From Saprospiraceae bacterium (lineage in GTDB: Bacteria; Bacteroidota; Bacteroidia; Chitinophagales; Saprospiraceae), in the NCBI GenBank assembly GCA_020629515.1, contig JAHDDE010000038.1, positions 1-36,108 on the forward strand: a DNA stretch of 36,108 nt, given 5' to 3'. A program made the position numbers and the translations under genes. The notes under the pieces were generated by a model. That model worked only from the letters and a program-made list of their open reading frames with translations, made no database searches and was not told where the DNA came from. Shown piece by piece: positions 16,126 through 28,264 of this stretch; the first letter of the stretch is position 1, and each line of letters begins with the position of its first letter.

Positions 16126-16575
16126 ATGATGACCAATCATTTTTACAATTTCAAAAAATATGCATTAATAGAAGACGAAAGCATACCTATCCCAAGCGGA
16201 ATTGATTCGTCTAAAGAAGTGATGGTCCTATGCAAGAAAACTGACCTAACTGGTCCTAATAGAGAGCTCCTTGAGAAAATACTTAATGCCATAGGTCAAA
16301 ATATGACTTCTACTCAAATAGTCGGAGTTAATGATGATGAAAAAATAAACGTTTCTCAATTACTACATATCGGTAGTCCCAACACCTTATTAAGCTTTGA
16401 AATAAATCTCAATAAGAATGGGCTCAATTTAAAACAAAAATTGTACAAGCTTATCAAATTGCTCGATACTACAATAATCATTTCAGAATCGTTATCACAA
16501 TTGCAGAATAAAGTAGAGGCCAAAAAAAAGCTATGGGCCACCCTTCAATTACATTTTAAGAATTCGTCAGCTTAG
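16126..16575 (+). CDS. Hypothetical protein, possibly a psi-like DNA polymerase III subunit
   Basis: A 149-residue cytosolic protein without signal or membrane segments. The order of elements is a strand (KEVMVLCK, about 29-36), a helix (NRELLEKILNAIG), a strand (STQIVGVND), a strand (TLLSFEINL), a strand (DTTIIISESL) and a terminal helix with EAKKKLWATLQLHF. This resembles the psi (HolD) subunit of DNA polymerase III, which ends with a similar lysine/alanine-LW helix and bridges the clamp loader to chi/SSB. The match is by layout and a few motifs only; I cannot show homology. It precedes rdgB by 87 bases on the same strand. Confidence 0.6.
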   Translation: MMTNHFYNFKKYALIEDESIPIPSGIDSSKEVMVLCKKTDLTGPNRELLEKILNAIGQNMTSTQIVGVNDDEKINVSQLLHIGSPNTLLSFEINLNKNGLNLKQKLYKLIKLLDTTIIISESLSQLQNKVEAKKKLWATLQLHFKNSSA

Positions 16576-16605
16576 ATCAGACTAATATCACTTTTACTAT
16601 TTCTA

Positions 16606-16627
16606 TATTTTTGTATAATTAATTATA
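16606..16627 (+). promoter_or_regulatory. Putative rdgB promoter with a 14-base palindrome
   Basis: TATTTTTG (16606-16613) matches TAnnTTTG, and the perfect palindrome TATAATTAATTATA (16614-16627) starts at the next base, covering the expected transcription start. The rdgB ATG is 35 bases further on. This arrangement suits an operator, though AT-rich palindromes also occur by chance. Confidence 0.35.
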
Positions 16628-16662
16628 AATCCCATTGGTATTATAAATCATCAATAGTTAAA

Positions 16663-20374
<3,712 letters not shown>

Positions 20375-20474
20375 TTTTTGTTTTATACAATATTCAATCA
20401 AAATAAGCTATTATTGTTGAGCTTGCCTCAGAGAAACATGCAGAATAATTGTCAATAAAACTTAGTAATATTGA

Positions 20475-20852
20475 TTATGAAACAGAGAGCTGCAATTTAT
20501 TCTCTACTGCCACACTAACTTCTTCAAGGAATATTAAAAATTCTTTCTCATAAGAACAAAAGTGACCGTCAGCATGAAACAGAACCAAAAGGTCGTATTT
20601 TAATTTTTTGAAAGAGTTTCCACAAATTTCAAGATTATAAAGTAATTCTACCACCAATTCTATACGTCTTCCTGCGCTAAGAGAATTGTAGATGTTCAGA
20701 ACTTTATTAAACGTATTTGGGTCGAACTGTTTCAACAGATGGGCTTTTTCTTCTATCGAAAAAACATTATCCTGATGAGCTGCCTCGATAAAAATCATTA
20801 ATATCGATTCTTTTAAGCTGAGCTTAATTGGGGTTAGATTTTGCAGTTTCAT
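20475..20852 (-). CDS. Hypothetical protein with TerB-like helical repeats
   Basis: A 125-residue helical protein, starting at the ATG at 20852; the open frame reaches a GTG at 20885, but the extra 11 residues look like untranslated sequence. Two segments, HQDNVFSIEEKAHLL and FHADGHFCSYEKEFL, share the pattern (A/H)xDxxF(S/C)xxEK, the acidic-loop-plus-helix motif of TerB-like (tellurite-resistance-associated) proteins and DnaJ-linked relatives, which may bind metal. No signal or membrane segment is present. It precedes glpD on the same strand by 100 bases. The TerB link is an inference from the motif only. Confidence 0.6.
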   Translation of the reverse strand: MKLQNLTPIKLSLKESILMIFIEAAHQDNVFSIEEKAHLLKQFDPNTFNKVLNIYNSLSAGRRIELVVELLYNLEICGNSFKKLKYDLLVLFHADGHFCSYEKEFLIFLEEVSVAVENKLQLSVS

Positions 20853-20950
20853 ATTGCTATGACGACCCGAAAATTCACAAGACACATAATAAAATGTCTT
20901 CTATTTTGCATATATCAATAATTATTTAAGATTTTCTAATATGTTAAAAA

Positions 20951-21292
20951 ATGACAAATATCGATCTCTATTTTGAAAGCCTAAACGAAGAGTATTTTGC
21001 CTACATGATCGGCTTGCGAGGATTAATTTTGAAATATCACTCATCAATCTCAGAAGAATGGAAATATGGAACACCATTTTATTATTTTAATAAAAGACCA
21101 TTTTGTTATCTATATATCAACAAGCAGACGGGTCACCCTTACATCGGTATCGTACGTGGCAATAGAATAAATCATGATATTCTATTTCAAGGCGATCGAA
21201 AAAAAATGAAAATTATACCCTTAGACTTAAGTTATGATATACCCCGCACAATGATACTCGAAGTATTCGATTTATTAACTCCTTTATATTAA
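20951..21292 (+). CDS. DUF1801 family protein
   Basis: A 113-residue cytosolic protein matching DUF1801 (YdhG-like) features: an N-terminal helix (LRGLILKYH), the hallmark EEWKYGTPFYYFNKRPFCYLYIN and a downstream strand GIVRGNRI. The fold is related to the frataxin-like/YdhG group; no catalytic activity is established for the family. It stands alone on the plus strand and overlaps the convergent mqo stop by four bases. Confidence 0.85.
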   Translation: MTNIDLYFESLNEEYFAYMIGLRGLILKYHSSISEEWKYGTPFYYFNKRPFCYLYINKQTGHPYIGIVRGNRINHDILFQGDRKKMKIIPLDLSYDIPRTMILEVFDLLTPLY

Positions 21293-22770
21293 CTCTGTAT
21301 GGATAAAATTTCTGATGTATAGTCTCTTGTTTTACGACAAAGTTTGTCATCATTGATCAAAGAGCATCCATAAGAAGGAATTATTGATTTCAATTTATTG
21401 GTCCAATCTTGGGATTTCATTTCATCCGGAAAACATTCATTCAGTAGATCTATCATAATAGAAACTGCCGTTGACGCCCCTGGAGATGCTCCTAATAAAG
21501 CTGCCAGATTACCCTTTTTATCCGTGACTATTTCGGTACCAAATTTCAACACTCCACCTTCTTTACTGTCCTTCTTAATTATCTGAACTCTCTGACCTGC
21601 TATAGCTAACTCCCAGTCTTCTATATGAGCTGTAGGATAATAGGTCGTCAACATTTCGAACCTATCTTGGTGAGACTGCATTACCTGTTCTATCAAATAT
21701 TTGGTAAGCCCAATATTATTGATTCCGGCTGAAAGCATAGGCCATATGTTATGAACTTCAATAGATAGTGGCAAATCTAAATAACTCCCATTTTTTAAAA
21801 ATTTAGTGGAGAACCCAGCGTATGGACCAAACAATAAAGACTTACTTCCAGTCATCATGCGAGTATCTAAATGAGGTACTGACATCGGAGGTGCTCCCAC
21901 AGCTGCCTTACCATATACTTTTGCTTCATGTTGATCTATTATATCAGGGTTAACACATTTCAACCACTGCCCACTTACAGGAAAACCTCCATATCCCTTA
22001 CCTTCAGGAATATCTGATTTTTCTAATAATGGAAGAGCCCCTCCTCCTGCTCCGATAAAAACAAAATTGGCTGTATCTTCAGACCTGCTACCGTCCTTCA
22101 TCGACTTTACGCTAACCAACCATTTATCCCCATCAATTGGTGTTAAGTCTTCCACCTCTTGCCCCAAGATTAAGTGCACATCTCCAAGCGTTTTTAAGTA
22201 ACCAAACATCGCTCGGGTGATAGAACCAAAATTAACATCTGTTCCTATGTCCATTCTTGTAGCGGCCACTTTTTCGTCTTTTGACCTTCCATGCATCATC
22301 AAAGGCATCCATTCTAACATTTGATCACGATCTACCGAATATTTCATAGCTTCAAAAATGGCGTATTGTGTCATGGTGGTGTGCCGTGAATGGAGAAAAT
22401 CAACATTCTCTTGCCCCATCACAAAACTCATATGTGGAATATCGTTGATAAAGGGCACCTCCGTAGGTACTCTATCTTTTTTATGCAGATATGCCCAAAA
22501 CTGCTTAGAGACCTCAAAACGCTCTGCTATATTTAAGGCTTTAGTAAGATCTACCTCCCCGTTTTGAGTTTGTGGTGTATAATTCAACTCACAAAATGCC
22601 GAATGTCCTGTACCCGCATTGTTCCACGCATCAGAACTCTCTGCTCCTACCTCGTCTAATCTTTCATATATAGTTATCTTGCTATCAGGCATTAATTCTT
22701 TAAGAAGTACTCCTAAAGTTGCGCTCATAATACCTGCACCAATTAATACGATATCTGATCTTTTAGACAT
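21289..22770 (-). CDS. mqo: Malate:quinone oxidoreductase
   Basis: A 493-residue FAD-dependent peripheral membrane enzyme that oxidises malate to oxaloacetate and reduces quinone, replacing or supplementing NAD malate dehydrogenase in the TCA cycle. The N-terminal dinucleotide fold IVLIGAGIMSATLG is followed by the MQO signatures ESSDAWNNAGTGHSAFCELN (44-63), FPVSGQWLKCVNP, and GASPGASTAVSIM near the C-terminus. Length is typical. It is divergent from the acyl-CoA synthetase gene, with 119 bases between starts that carry a perfect inverted repeat and a putative -7 box. Confidence 0.96.
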   Translation of the reverse strand: MSKRSDIVLIGAGIMSATLGVLLKELMPDSKITIYERLDEVGAESSDAWNNAGTGHSAFCELNYTPQTQNGEVDLTKALNIAERFEVSKQFWAYLHKKDRVPTEVPFINDIPHMSFVMGQENVDFLHSRHTTMTQYAIFEAMKYSVDRDQMLEWMPLMMHGRSKDEKVAATRMDIGTDVNFGSITRAMFGYLKTLGDVHLILGQEVEDLTPIDGDKWLVSVKSMKDGSRSEDTANFVFIGAGGGALPLLEKSDIPEGKGYGGFPVSGQWLKCVNPDIIDQHEAKVYGKAAVGAPPMSVPHLDTRMMTGSKSLLFGPYAGFSTKFLKNGSYLDLPLSIEVHNIWPMLSAGINNIGLTKYLIEQVMQSHQDRFEMLTTYYPTAHIEDWELAIAGQRVQIIKKDSKEGGVLKFGTEIVTDKKGNLAALLGASPGASTAVSIMIDLLNECFPDEMKSQDWTNKLKSIIPSYGCSLINDDKLCRKTRDYTSEILSIQS

Positions 22771-22833
22771 TATTCAGATTTTGAAAAGAATTTAAAAAGC
22801 GGCAATTTATCGACAATTAAGACTAATCACTAA

Positions 22834-22867
22834 TCTCAACAGAAGAATAATATTTTGTATGTTGAGA
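22834..22867. promoter_or_regulatory. Perfect inverted repeat in the mqo / acyl-CoA synthetase divergent region
   Basis: TCTCAACA (22834-22841) and TGTTGAGA (22860-22867) are exact 8-base arms around 18 bases. They lie between the two divergent starts, next to the putative mqo -7 box, as expected for a shared operator; equally, in the plus transcript they could form a leader hairpin. Confidence 0.45.
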
Positions 22868-22868
22868 A

Positions 22869-22876
22869 CAAATTTA
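22869..22876 (-). promoter_or_regulatory. Putative -7 promoter element for mqo
   Basis: On the minus strand this reads TAAATTTG, an exact TAnnTTTG match, about 98 bases before the mqo ATG. A start here would place the inverted repeat 22834-22867 at and just after the transcription start. Confidence 0.3.
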
Positions 22877-22889
22877 AAAGAGAAATAAA

Positions 22890-24437
22890 ATGCTAAATCT
22901 TGCTACAATATTAGGCGCTTCTGCCAAATCTACTCCCAGTAAGCCTGCCTTCACTTTTGGTGAAACCACATTATCTTATGCACAAATTAATGGGGCTGCT
23001 AATCAAATAGCCAATGGATTAAAAAGTATAGGAATCAATCCCGGAGACAAAGTTGGTTTGAGTTGTTTAAATCTACCATATTTCCCTATGATTTATTTTG
23101 GCATACTTAAAGCTGGTGCAACGGTAGTGCCGCTAAGTGTGTTACTTAAGGAAGATGAAATCGAATATCATCTGAATGACAGCGAAGCAAAAGCTTATTT
23201 TTGCTTTGAAGGAACACCTGATCTCCCAATGGGAAAGATGGGACACGCTGGTTTTCAGAAAGCCTCTTTATGCGAGCATTTTTATATGATCACTGGAGAT
23301 CCAAAATCTCCTTCTCCAATAAATGACACTAAGACTTTAGGATCTTTAATGGCAGGACAATCGCCAGAATTTGAAATGGTACAAACAGGGGCTGATGACA
23401 CTGCGGTAATAATCTATACTTCAGGTACTACAGGACGGCCCAAAGGTGCAGAATTGACTCATTCTAACTTGTATTGCAATACTGTGGTATGTAGTGATTT
23501 ATTTGACCTTAATAATGAGGATACTATCTTGATAGTCTTACCACTATTTCACATATTCGCTATGACTTGCCTCATGAATTCTGGCATCTATCGTGGTGCT
23601 CATTCCATCTTATTACCTCGCTTTGAAGCTGACGTAGTGTTTGGATTATTAGAGAAGCATGAGGTTACCGTATTTGCAGGTGTCCCTACTATGTACTGGG
23701 GACTCAATAACTACACTGATGATAAGTTTGACTACGATAAAATATCAGGAAATCTAAGAATGTGTGCATCTGGTGGAGCTGCCTTACCTGTTCAGGTATT
23801 ACACGATTTTGAGGCGAGATTTAATGTAAAGGTATTAGAAGGCTATGGCATGTCAGAAGGATCTCCCGTTGTAACTTTTAATCAGCCAAAAGTAGGCACT
23901 AAACCAGGCTCAATAGGTACTGAAGTTTGGGGTGTCGATGTCAAATTAGTAGATGATGAAGGCAATGAAGTCCCTTTAGGAGAAAAAGGAGAATTGCTCT
24001 ATAGAGGTCACAATGTGATGAAGGGATATTATAAAAAGCCAGAAGCTAATGCTAAAACACTTAAGGGAGGATGGCTTCATTCGGGTGATGTAGCAATCAA
24101 AGACGAAGATGGATTTTACTATATCGTAGATCGTACAAAAGACATGATCATAAGAGGTGGACTCAATGTTTATCCACGAGAAGTAGAAGAAGTTATGATC
24201 AAGCACCAAGCAGTTTCGCTGGTGGCAGTTATAGGTATACCTGATGATAAGATGGGTGAAGAAATCAAAGCTTATGTAGTGAAAGAACCAGGCCAGAACA
24301 TCTCTGAAGAAGAATTGAAAGAATTCACGAAATCGAAGTTGGCCGCCTACAAATATCCAAGAGTTATAGAATTTATTGACGCCCTACCTATGAGTGCTAC
24401 AGGCAAAATATTGAAAAAAGAATTGCGTAAATTATAA
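22890..24437 (+). CDS. Long-chain fatty acid-CoA ligase (AMP-forming)
   Basis: A 515-residue ANL-superfamily enzyme that activates fatty acids to acyl-CoA through an acyl-adenylate. The P-loop YTSGTTGRPKG is at 176-186, GYGMSEGSPV is the A5 acyl/adenine motif, and the hinge region carries HSGDVAIKDEDGFYYIVDR. The C-terminal catalytic lysine is K506 in SATGKILKKEL. Length and the LNVYPREVEEV block match long-chain ligases of the FadD/LcfB type rather than the 600-residue AMP-dependent forms. It diverges from mqo, linking fatty acid activation with TCA/respiratory oxidation, and ends at a strong palindrome shared with the convergent sulfatase. Confidence 0.92.
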   Translation: MLNLATILGASAKSTPSKPAFTFGETTLSYAQINGAANQIANGLKSIGINPGDKVGLSCLNLPYFPMIYFGILKAGATVVPLSVLLKEDEIEYHLNDSEAKAYFCFEGTPDLPMGKMGHAGFQKASLCEHFYMITGDPKSPSPINDTKTLGSLMAGQSPEFEMVQTGADDTAVIIYTSGTTGRPKGAELTHSNLYCNTVVCSDLFDLNNEDTILIVLPLFHIFAMTCLMNSGIYRGAHSILLPRFEADVVFGLLEKHEVTVFAGVPTMYWGLNNYTDDKFDYDKISGNLRMCASGGAALPVQVLHDFEARFNVKVLEGYGMSEGSPVVTFNQPKVGTKPGSIGTEVWGVDVKLVDDEGNEVPLGEKGELLYRGHNVMKGYYKKPEANAKTLKGGWLHSGDVAIKDEDGFYYIVDRTKDMIIRGGLNVYPREVEEVMIKHQAVSLVAVIGIPDDKMGEEIKAYVVKEPGQNISEEELKEFTKSKLAAYKYPRVIEFIDALPMSATGKILKKELRKL

Positions 24438-24444
24438 TTTTATC

Positions 24445-24480
24445 AAGAGTGCATCATTCAGCTATTAATGATGCACTCTT
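24445..24480. terminator. Strong 14-base-pair palindrome at a convergent junction
   Basis: AAGAGTGCATCATT (24445-24458) and AATGATGCACTCTT (24467-24480) are perfect 14-base arms around an 8-base loop, 7 bases after the acyl-CoA synthetase stop. The right arm, the loop and part of the left arm encode the last eight sulfatase residues and its stop. It probably ends transcription from both sides, although the T-tracts are poor. Confidence 0.65.
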
Positions 24481-26178
24481 AACACTTGCTATATCACTTT
24501 CCTTGTATCCTATCCTAATGGCTTTAGCGTGTATATATTGCCCCATCCTAATGTCAATAGGAGTATGATATACTTCCCAATCATCCCAATCTTCGGTTGG
24601 CTCTGGACTGTTAGACAATTGATATGCCATTGAGGCTCCTATATTGGAGTGTAAAAGAGTAGCCAACGTATCCTGAATGAGAATTTGGGGTATATCAGTT
24701 GTCGGTTGTTTGTAATTAGGCCACATTTCCGCTACCATTTTACTTTCTGGTATAACACTCCTATCGTTAATTTGGCTCTCCCACATGTCGAGTGCAAAAC
24801 GCAATCGGATAATGTCGCTGACATATATGCTATCTTCTATAAGATTATTAAGCTGTAAAGGATCTTCTTTGACCACATAAAATTCCTCTTTTGGCTTAGA
24901 TTGGTTGAACCATATAGAAGCCTGGTCAGACAACTTGTCTAACTTATGAAGTTTAAGTAGCTCTCGCATCATATCCATTTGGGTGCGATACTCGACATTC
25001 ATATAATTAGGAAGTTCAGGATGATAATTCTTAACAAATAAAAAGTTCTCATCCCTGATAATTCTTACTTTGTCATATTCTGTATCCAATCGATCTCTAC
25101 CAGCATAAATATATTTTCTCTTTTGGGCAGCTATATGATCTCCTAAAAATGCTTGTCCCTGCATAAATGCTGGCGGTCGAATGCCAGCGATGGACAACAT
25201 GGATGGGGCCAAATCAATAAGGCTTATCATTTGGTTATCATAATAACGTTCTGATTCTTTTACCTCATAACCCAAAACTCTTTTCTGCCATTGAGGAGGC
25301 ACACGAATAATTAGGGGCACATGAATACCCGTATCGTAAACTTCTCTTTTGCCTCGTGGTAATGGTCCTCCATGGTCGCTCCAGAAAACGATAATGGTAC
25401 TATCTAATAAGCCATCATTTTCCAATTGATCTAATAATCCCCCTATTTGATTATCTACTTCTTTGATATTAGAATAATTACGAGCCACATCTTGGCGTAC
25501 CACCTCAGTATCTGGAAAATGATCAGGTATTATAACATCATTAGGATCCAGTAACAAACTGTCTTTTTGCTTTGCCCAAATCTGAGATTCATGGGTTACA
25601 AAGGTACTACGCACATGAAAGAATGGTTTTCCCGTGTCACGATTCCTCCAATGAGATTCCATATCATTCTCGTCCCACGCAGTAATTGGAGGTGCGAATT
25701 GATAATCCGTTTTAGCATTGTTAGAGCAATAATAACCAGACTTTCTCAGGTACTCTGGGAATAGGCGTACTTCAGGTGGTATAACAGCAGAATATTCCGG
25801 AACATTTGCACCGGTTGGGTCTTTGAGTCCAGTATCTTCTCTATAGATACCTGTACTAATTCCAGCATAATCCCTACCCGTTCGCATATGCATAGTTCCC
25901 AATGTCTCGGAATGAACTCCCGTAATAATAGCACTTCGACTTGGTGCACATACTCCGGCGGATGTGAATGCATGAGTATAGGTGGTGCCTCCTAATGCAA
26001 TTCTATCAATATGGGGTGTAGAAATAGTACTATCACCATACATTGGTAAGTATGGGCTAATATCCTCCACAGATATCCACAAAATATTGGGTCTATAGGG
26101 AGCACTTTCGCGATCATCTGTCATGAGATTACAAGAACTCATAACACTGACTATAAAGAAGAAATAAAAACCTTTCAT
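24454..26178 (-). CDS. Type I sulfatase, predicted lipoprotein
   Basis: A 574-residue alkaline-phosphatase-superfamily sulfatase. The signal peptide ends in MSSC (C16 as lipid anchor). The N-terminal metal motif WISVEDISPY (D39) is followed by the signature CAPSR (77-81), in which C77 would be converted to formylglycine, and further ligands are in VFWSDHGGPLPRGKR. The sequence resembles heparan N-sulfatase-like family S1 enzymes, which remove sulfate from glycans, but substrate cannot be fixed. No sulfatase-maturating enzyme, glycoside hydrolase or SusC/D pair is nearby, so this is not a polysaccharide-utilisation locus. The last codons form one side of the palindrome at 24445-24480. Confidence 0.92.
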   Translation of the reverse strand: MKGFYFFFIVSVMSSCNLMTDDRESAPYRPNILWISVEDISPYLPMYGDSTISTPHIDRIALGGTTYTHAFTSAGVCAPSRSAIITGVHSETLGTMHMRTGRDYAGISTGIYREDTGLKDPTGANVPEYSAVIPPEVRLFPEYLRKSGYYCSNNAKTDYQFAPPITAWDENDMESHWRNRDTGKPFFHVRSTFVTHESQIWAKQKDSLLLDPNDVIIPDHFPDTEVVRQDVARNYSNIKEVDNQIGGLLDQLENDGLLDSTIIVFWSDHGGPLPRGKREVYDTGIHVPLIIRVPPQWQKRVLGYEVKESERYYDNQMISLIDLAPSMLSIAGIRPPAFMQGQAFLGDHIAAQKRKYIYAGRDRLDTEYDKVRIIRDENFLFVKNYHPELPNYMNVEYRTQMDMMRELLKLHKLDKLSDQASIWFNQSKPKEEFYVVKEDPLQLNNLIEDSIYVSDIIRLRFALDMWESQINDRSVIPESKMVAEMWPNYKQPTTDIPQILIQDTLATLLHSNIGASMAYQLSNSPEPTEDWDDWEVYHTPIDIRMGQYIHAKAIRIGYKESDIASVKSASLIAE

Positions 26179-26286
26179 AGGGAAATATTGATCATATGTT
26201 CCTTAATATCTGCATAAAAGAGATATTTGGGCTTTAATTCAAGCACTTCGATTGAGTTGATGTGCATTTGAATAAATACCTATGAT

Positions 26287-26697
26287 ATGATAAAAGTGTG
26301 TGGGATAGTCCTAAAGTCCAATGAATTTATATCGGTCTGCTTAGAAGGCACTCAAGATGACTATAACGTCTACCCTACCACATATCAAAAAGTGAAATTA
26401 CATGATAGCAAGGACCAAAAGGTGGTTAAAGATTTTAAAAATGAAATATTAAATTTTTTTGATTTCGAAGACTTCCATCATATCGGTATCAAAGAAAGAA
26501 TTTCAAAAGGTAGATTTGCAGGAGGGCCCATTACCTTTAAAATGGAAGGTTTAATTCAATCCAGTGATTATCCTGTGTATCTGGTACACACTAACAAGAT
26601 TAAAGCTAAAACAAAGGATAAACATATACGTATGGATGAAGTCAAAGCCTATCAACATGATGCGCTGCTTCTTGCTTATTATCTATTAGGATTATAA
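26287..26697 (+). CDS. DUF3010 family protein
   Basis: A 136-residue cytosolic protein. The N-terminal KVCGIVLKSNEFISVCLEG and the central IKERISKGRFAGGPITFKME (68-87) match DUF3010, an RNase H-like-fold family of unknown function found across marine bacteria. The conserved KxERxxKGxFAGG block is intact. It is followed 15 bases later by the DinB-like gene, so the genes from here to the EamA transporter (26287-29122) probably form one operon. Confidence 0.85.
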   Translation: MIKVCGIVLKSNEFISVCLEGTQDDYNVYPTTYQKVKLHDSKDQKVVKDFKNEILNFFDFEDFHHIGIKERISKGRFAGGPITFKMEGLIQSSDYPVYLVHTNKIKAKTKDKHIRMDEVKAYQHDALLLAYYLLGL

Positions 26698-26712
26698 TTA
26701 GAGCCCATAGTT

Positions 26713-27228
26713 ATGACTAAAAAAGAGTGTATTCAACTATTAAAAGAAAGTTTCGATTCCTTAATACAGGATGTGAAAGAATTATCTGATGAATATTTTG
26801 AACATCCCAAGGTTGAAGGTAAGTGGTCGGGAGGTCAGCAATTAGAACATTTGATACTAACTAATAGTGCGATTCTTAGAGGGTTCAGTGCCCCAAAAGA
26901 AAGGTTGTTAGAAAAATTTGGGACATTCAGTCGACAAGAAATGACTCTAAATATCTTAACTGAAAAGTACACCAAAGCTGCTAAAAAAATACAAGTTAAA
27001 GCTCCACCTAATTTAATTCCAGCAATAATCACATTACCCGACAAAAGTGGTAAAATAGCTGAATTCCAGAAATGCCTTCAAGACTTTATTAATGTGTTGA
27101 ATAATTGGACAGAAACAGAACTTTCTAAATACCAACTCTTGCATCCTTTAATTGGTCCAATGAGTATGAGAGAGATGATCTTGTTCATAATTTTTCATAA
27201 TCGACATCATCAAAAGCAATTAAAATAA
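26713..27228 (+). CDS. DinB-like (YfiT/DUF664-type) four-helix bundle protein
   Basis: A 171-residue protein of the DinB/YfiT superfamily, four-helix bundles with a three-histidine metal site. The family's N-terminal WSGGQQLEHL holds H46, and the C-terminal FHNRHHQKQL holds H162 and H166, a usual His triad. Some relatives are thiol-dependent transferases, but most are uncharacterised, so no substrate is proposed. The stop TAA and the ATG of the next gene overlap by one base (TAATG), indicating translational coupling. Confidence 0.85.
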   Translation: MTKKECIQLLKESFDSLIQDVKELSDEYFEHPKVEGKWSGGQQLEHLILTNSAILRGFSAPKERLLEKFGTFSRQEMTLNILTEKYTKAAKKIQVKAPPNLIPAIITLPDKSGKIAEFQKCLQDFINVLNNWTETELSKYQLLHPLIGPMSMREMILFIIFHNRHHQKQLK

Positions 27229-28250
27229 TGCGCGCCATACAATTAACTCAATATGGTAATGCCAATAAGGCATTTAGCATAAAGGAAATACCCGTCCCCA
27301 AACCTTCTGATACTGAAGTCCTCATTAAGGTGGTTTCGTCTGGTCTCAATTTTGCAGATGTCGTGGCAAGAAGAGGTTTGTATCCTGATGCTCCTAAAAA
27401 TCCAGCTATATTAGGATACGATGTAGCTGGATATGTTGAGTCAGTTGGTAGCAATGTCAAAAATGTAAAACCAGGGCAAAAAGTAGTTGCATTAACGAGA
27501 TTTGGTGGTTATGCTGAATATGCTATCGCAATGCAGGAAGGTGTAGCCATTTTACCAGACGATTATGATTTTCATCTAGCCACAGCTTTAGCTACACAGG
27601 CATGCACGGCATACTTTTGTGCAGAAGAGTGCGTGAGCATGCATGAAGGAGATCATGTACTCGTTCAGGCAGCTGCAGGTGGTGTAGGAAGCATATTGGT
27701 TCAATTAGCTAAACACAGAAAATGCCATGTATATGGGACCGCCTCAACCTCAAAACAAAATTATATAAGCCAAAATGGTGTAGACACTTGTATTGACTAC
27801 ACTAAAGACTCATTCAAAAAAATCATTAAAAAGCTTAAGCCCAATGGCATCGACATAGTTTTTGATAGTATAGGAGGCAAGAGTTTTGGTAATGGCATGA
27901 AGCTATTAGGGCCTGGGGGACGTATGGTAAGCTATGGTGCCGCATCACAAATCAACGGAAATAAAACTAATAAACTAATGGCTGCAGGAGTAGTATTTGG
28001 TTTCGGCGTATTCACTCCTATTTCCCTATTGATGCAATCAAAAAGTGTCATAACAGTTAATATGCTGAGGATAGCAGATAACAAACCTCATGTCTTTAAT
28101 CATGTACTCAATCGAGTGATTGACTTGGCTAAAAACAACATAATTAGCCCTACCCTTAGTAAGACTTTCGACAGCTCACAAATAAATGAAGCACATAACT
28201 TTCTTGAATCTCGACAGTCGATAGGAAAAGTGACGATCAACTGGACCTAA
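27228..28250 (+). CDS. Zinc-independent quinone oxidoreductase-like dehydrogenase (MDR superfamily)
   Basis: A 340-residue medium-chain dehydrogenase/reductase. The catalytic GroES-like domain holds SSGLNFADVVARRGLYP and the Rossmann fold AAAGGVGSILVQLAK (148-162) binds NADPH. The zinc-ligand cysteine cluster of alcohol dehydrogenases is absent, so it belongs to the quinone oxidoreductase / VAT-1-like branch that reduces enones or quinones. It overlaps the DinB-like gene by one base and is followed 14 bases later by the EamA transporter. The substrate is unknown. Confidence 0.9.
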   Translation: MRAIQLTQYGNANKAFSIKEIPVPKPSDTEVLIKVVSSGLNFADVVARRGLYPDAPKNPAILGYDVAGYVESVGSNVKNVKPGQKVVALTRFGGYAEYAIAMQEGVAILPDDYDFHLATALATQACTAYFCAEECVSMHEGDHVLVQAAAGGVGSILVQLAKHRKCHVYGTASTSKQNYISQNGVDTCIDYTKDSFKKIIKKLKPNGIDIVFDSIGGKSFGNGMKLLGPGGRMVSYGAASQINGNKTNKLMAAGVVFGFGVFTPISLLMQSKSVITVNMLRIADNKPHVFNHVLNRVIDLAKNNIISPTLSKTFDSSQINEAHNFLESRQSIGKVTINWT

Positions 28251-28264
28251 ATCATGAAAGGTGT

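Noticed and set aside
20375-20401. glpD starting at the TTG at 20401
   Set aside because: The extra nine codons read as an unconserved, lysine-rich lead-in, whereas the ATG at 20374 begins a sequence that fits the family N-terminus.
20853-20885. TerB-like gene starting at the GTG at 20885
   Set aside because: The ATG at 20852 starts just before the first helix, and the extra 11 residues have no pattern.
24454-26178. Polysaccharide-utilisation locus around the sulfatase
   Set aside because: No SusC/SusD pair, glycoside hydrolase or sensor gene lies next to it; a lone sulfatase is not enough.
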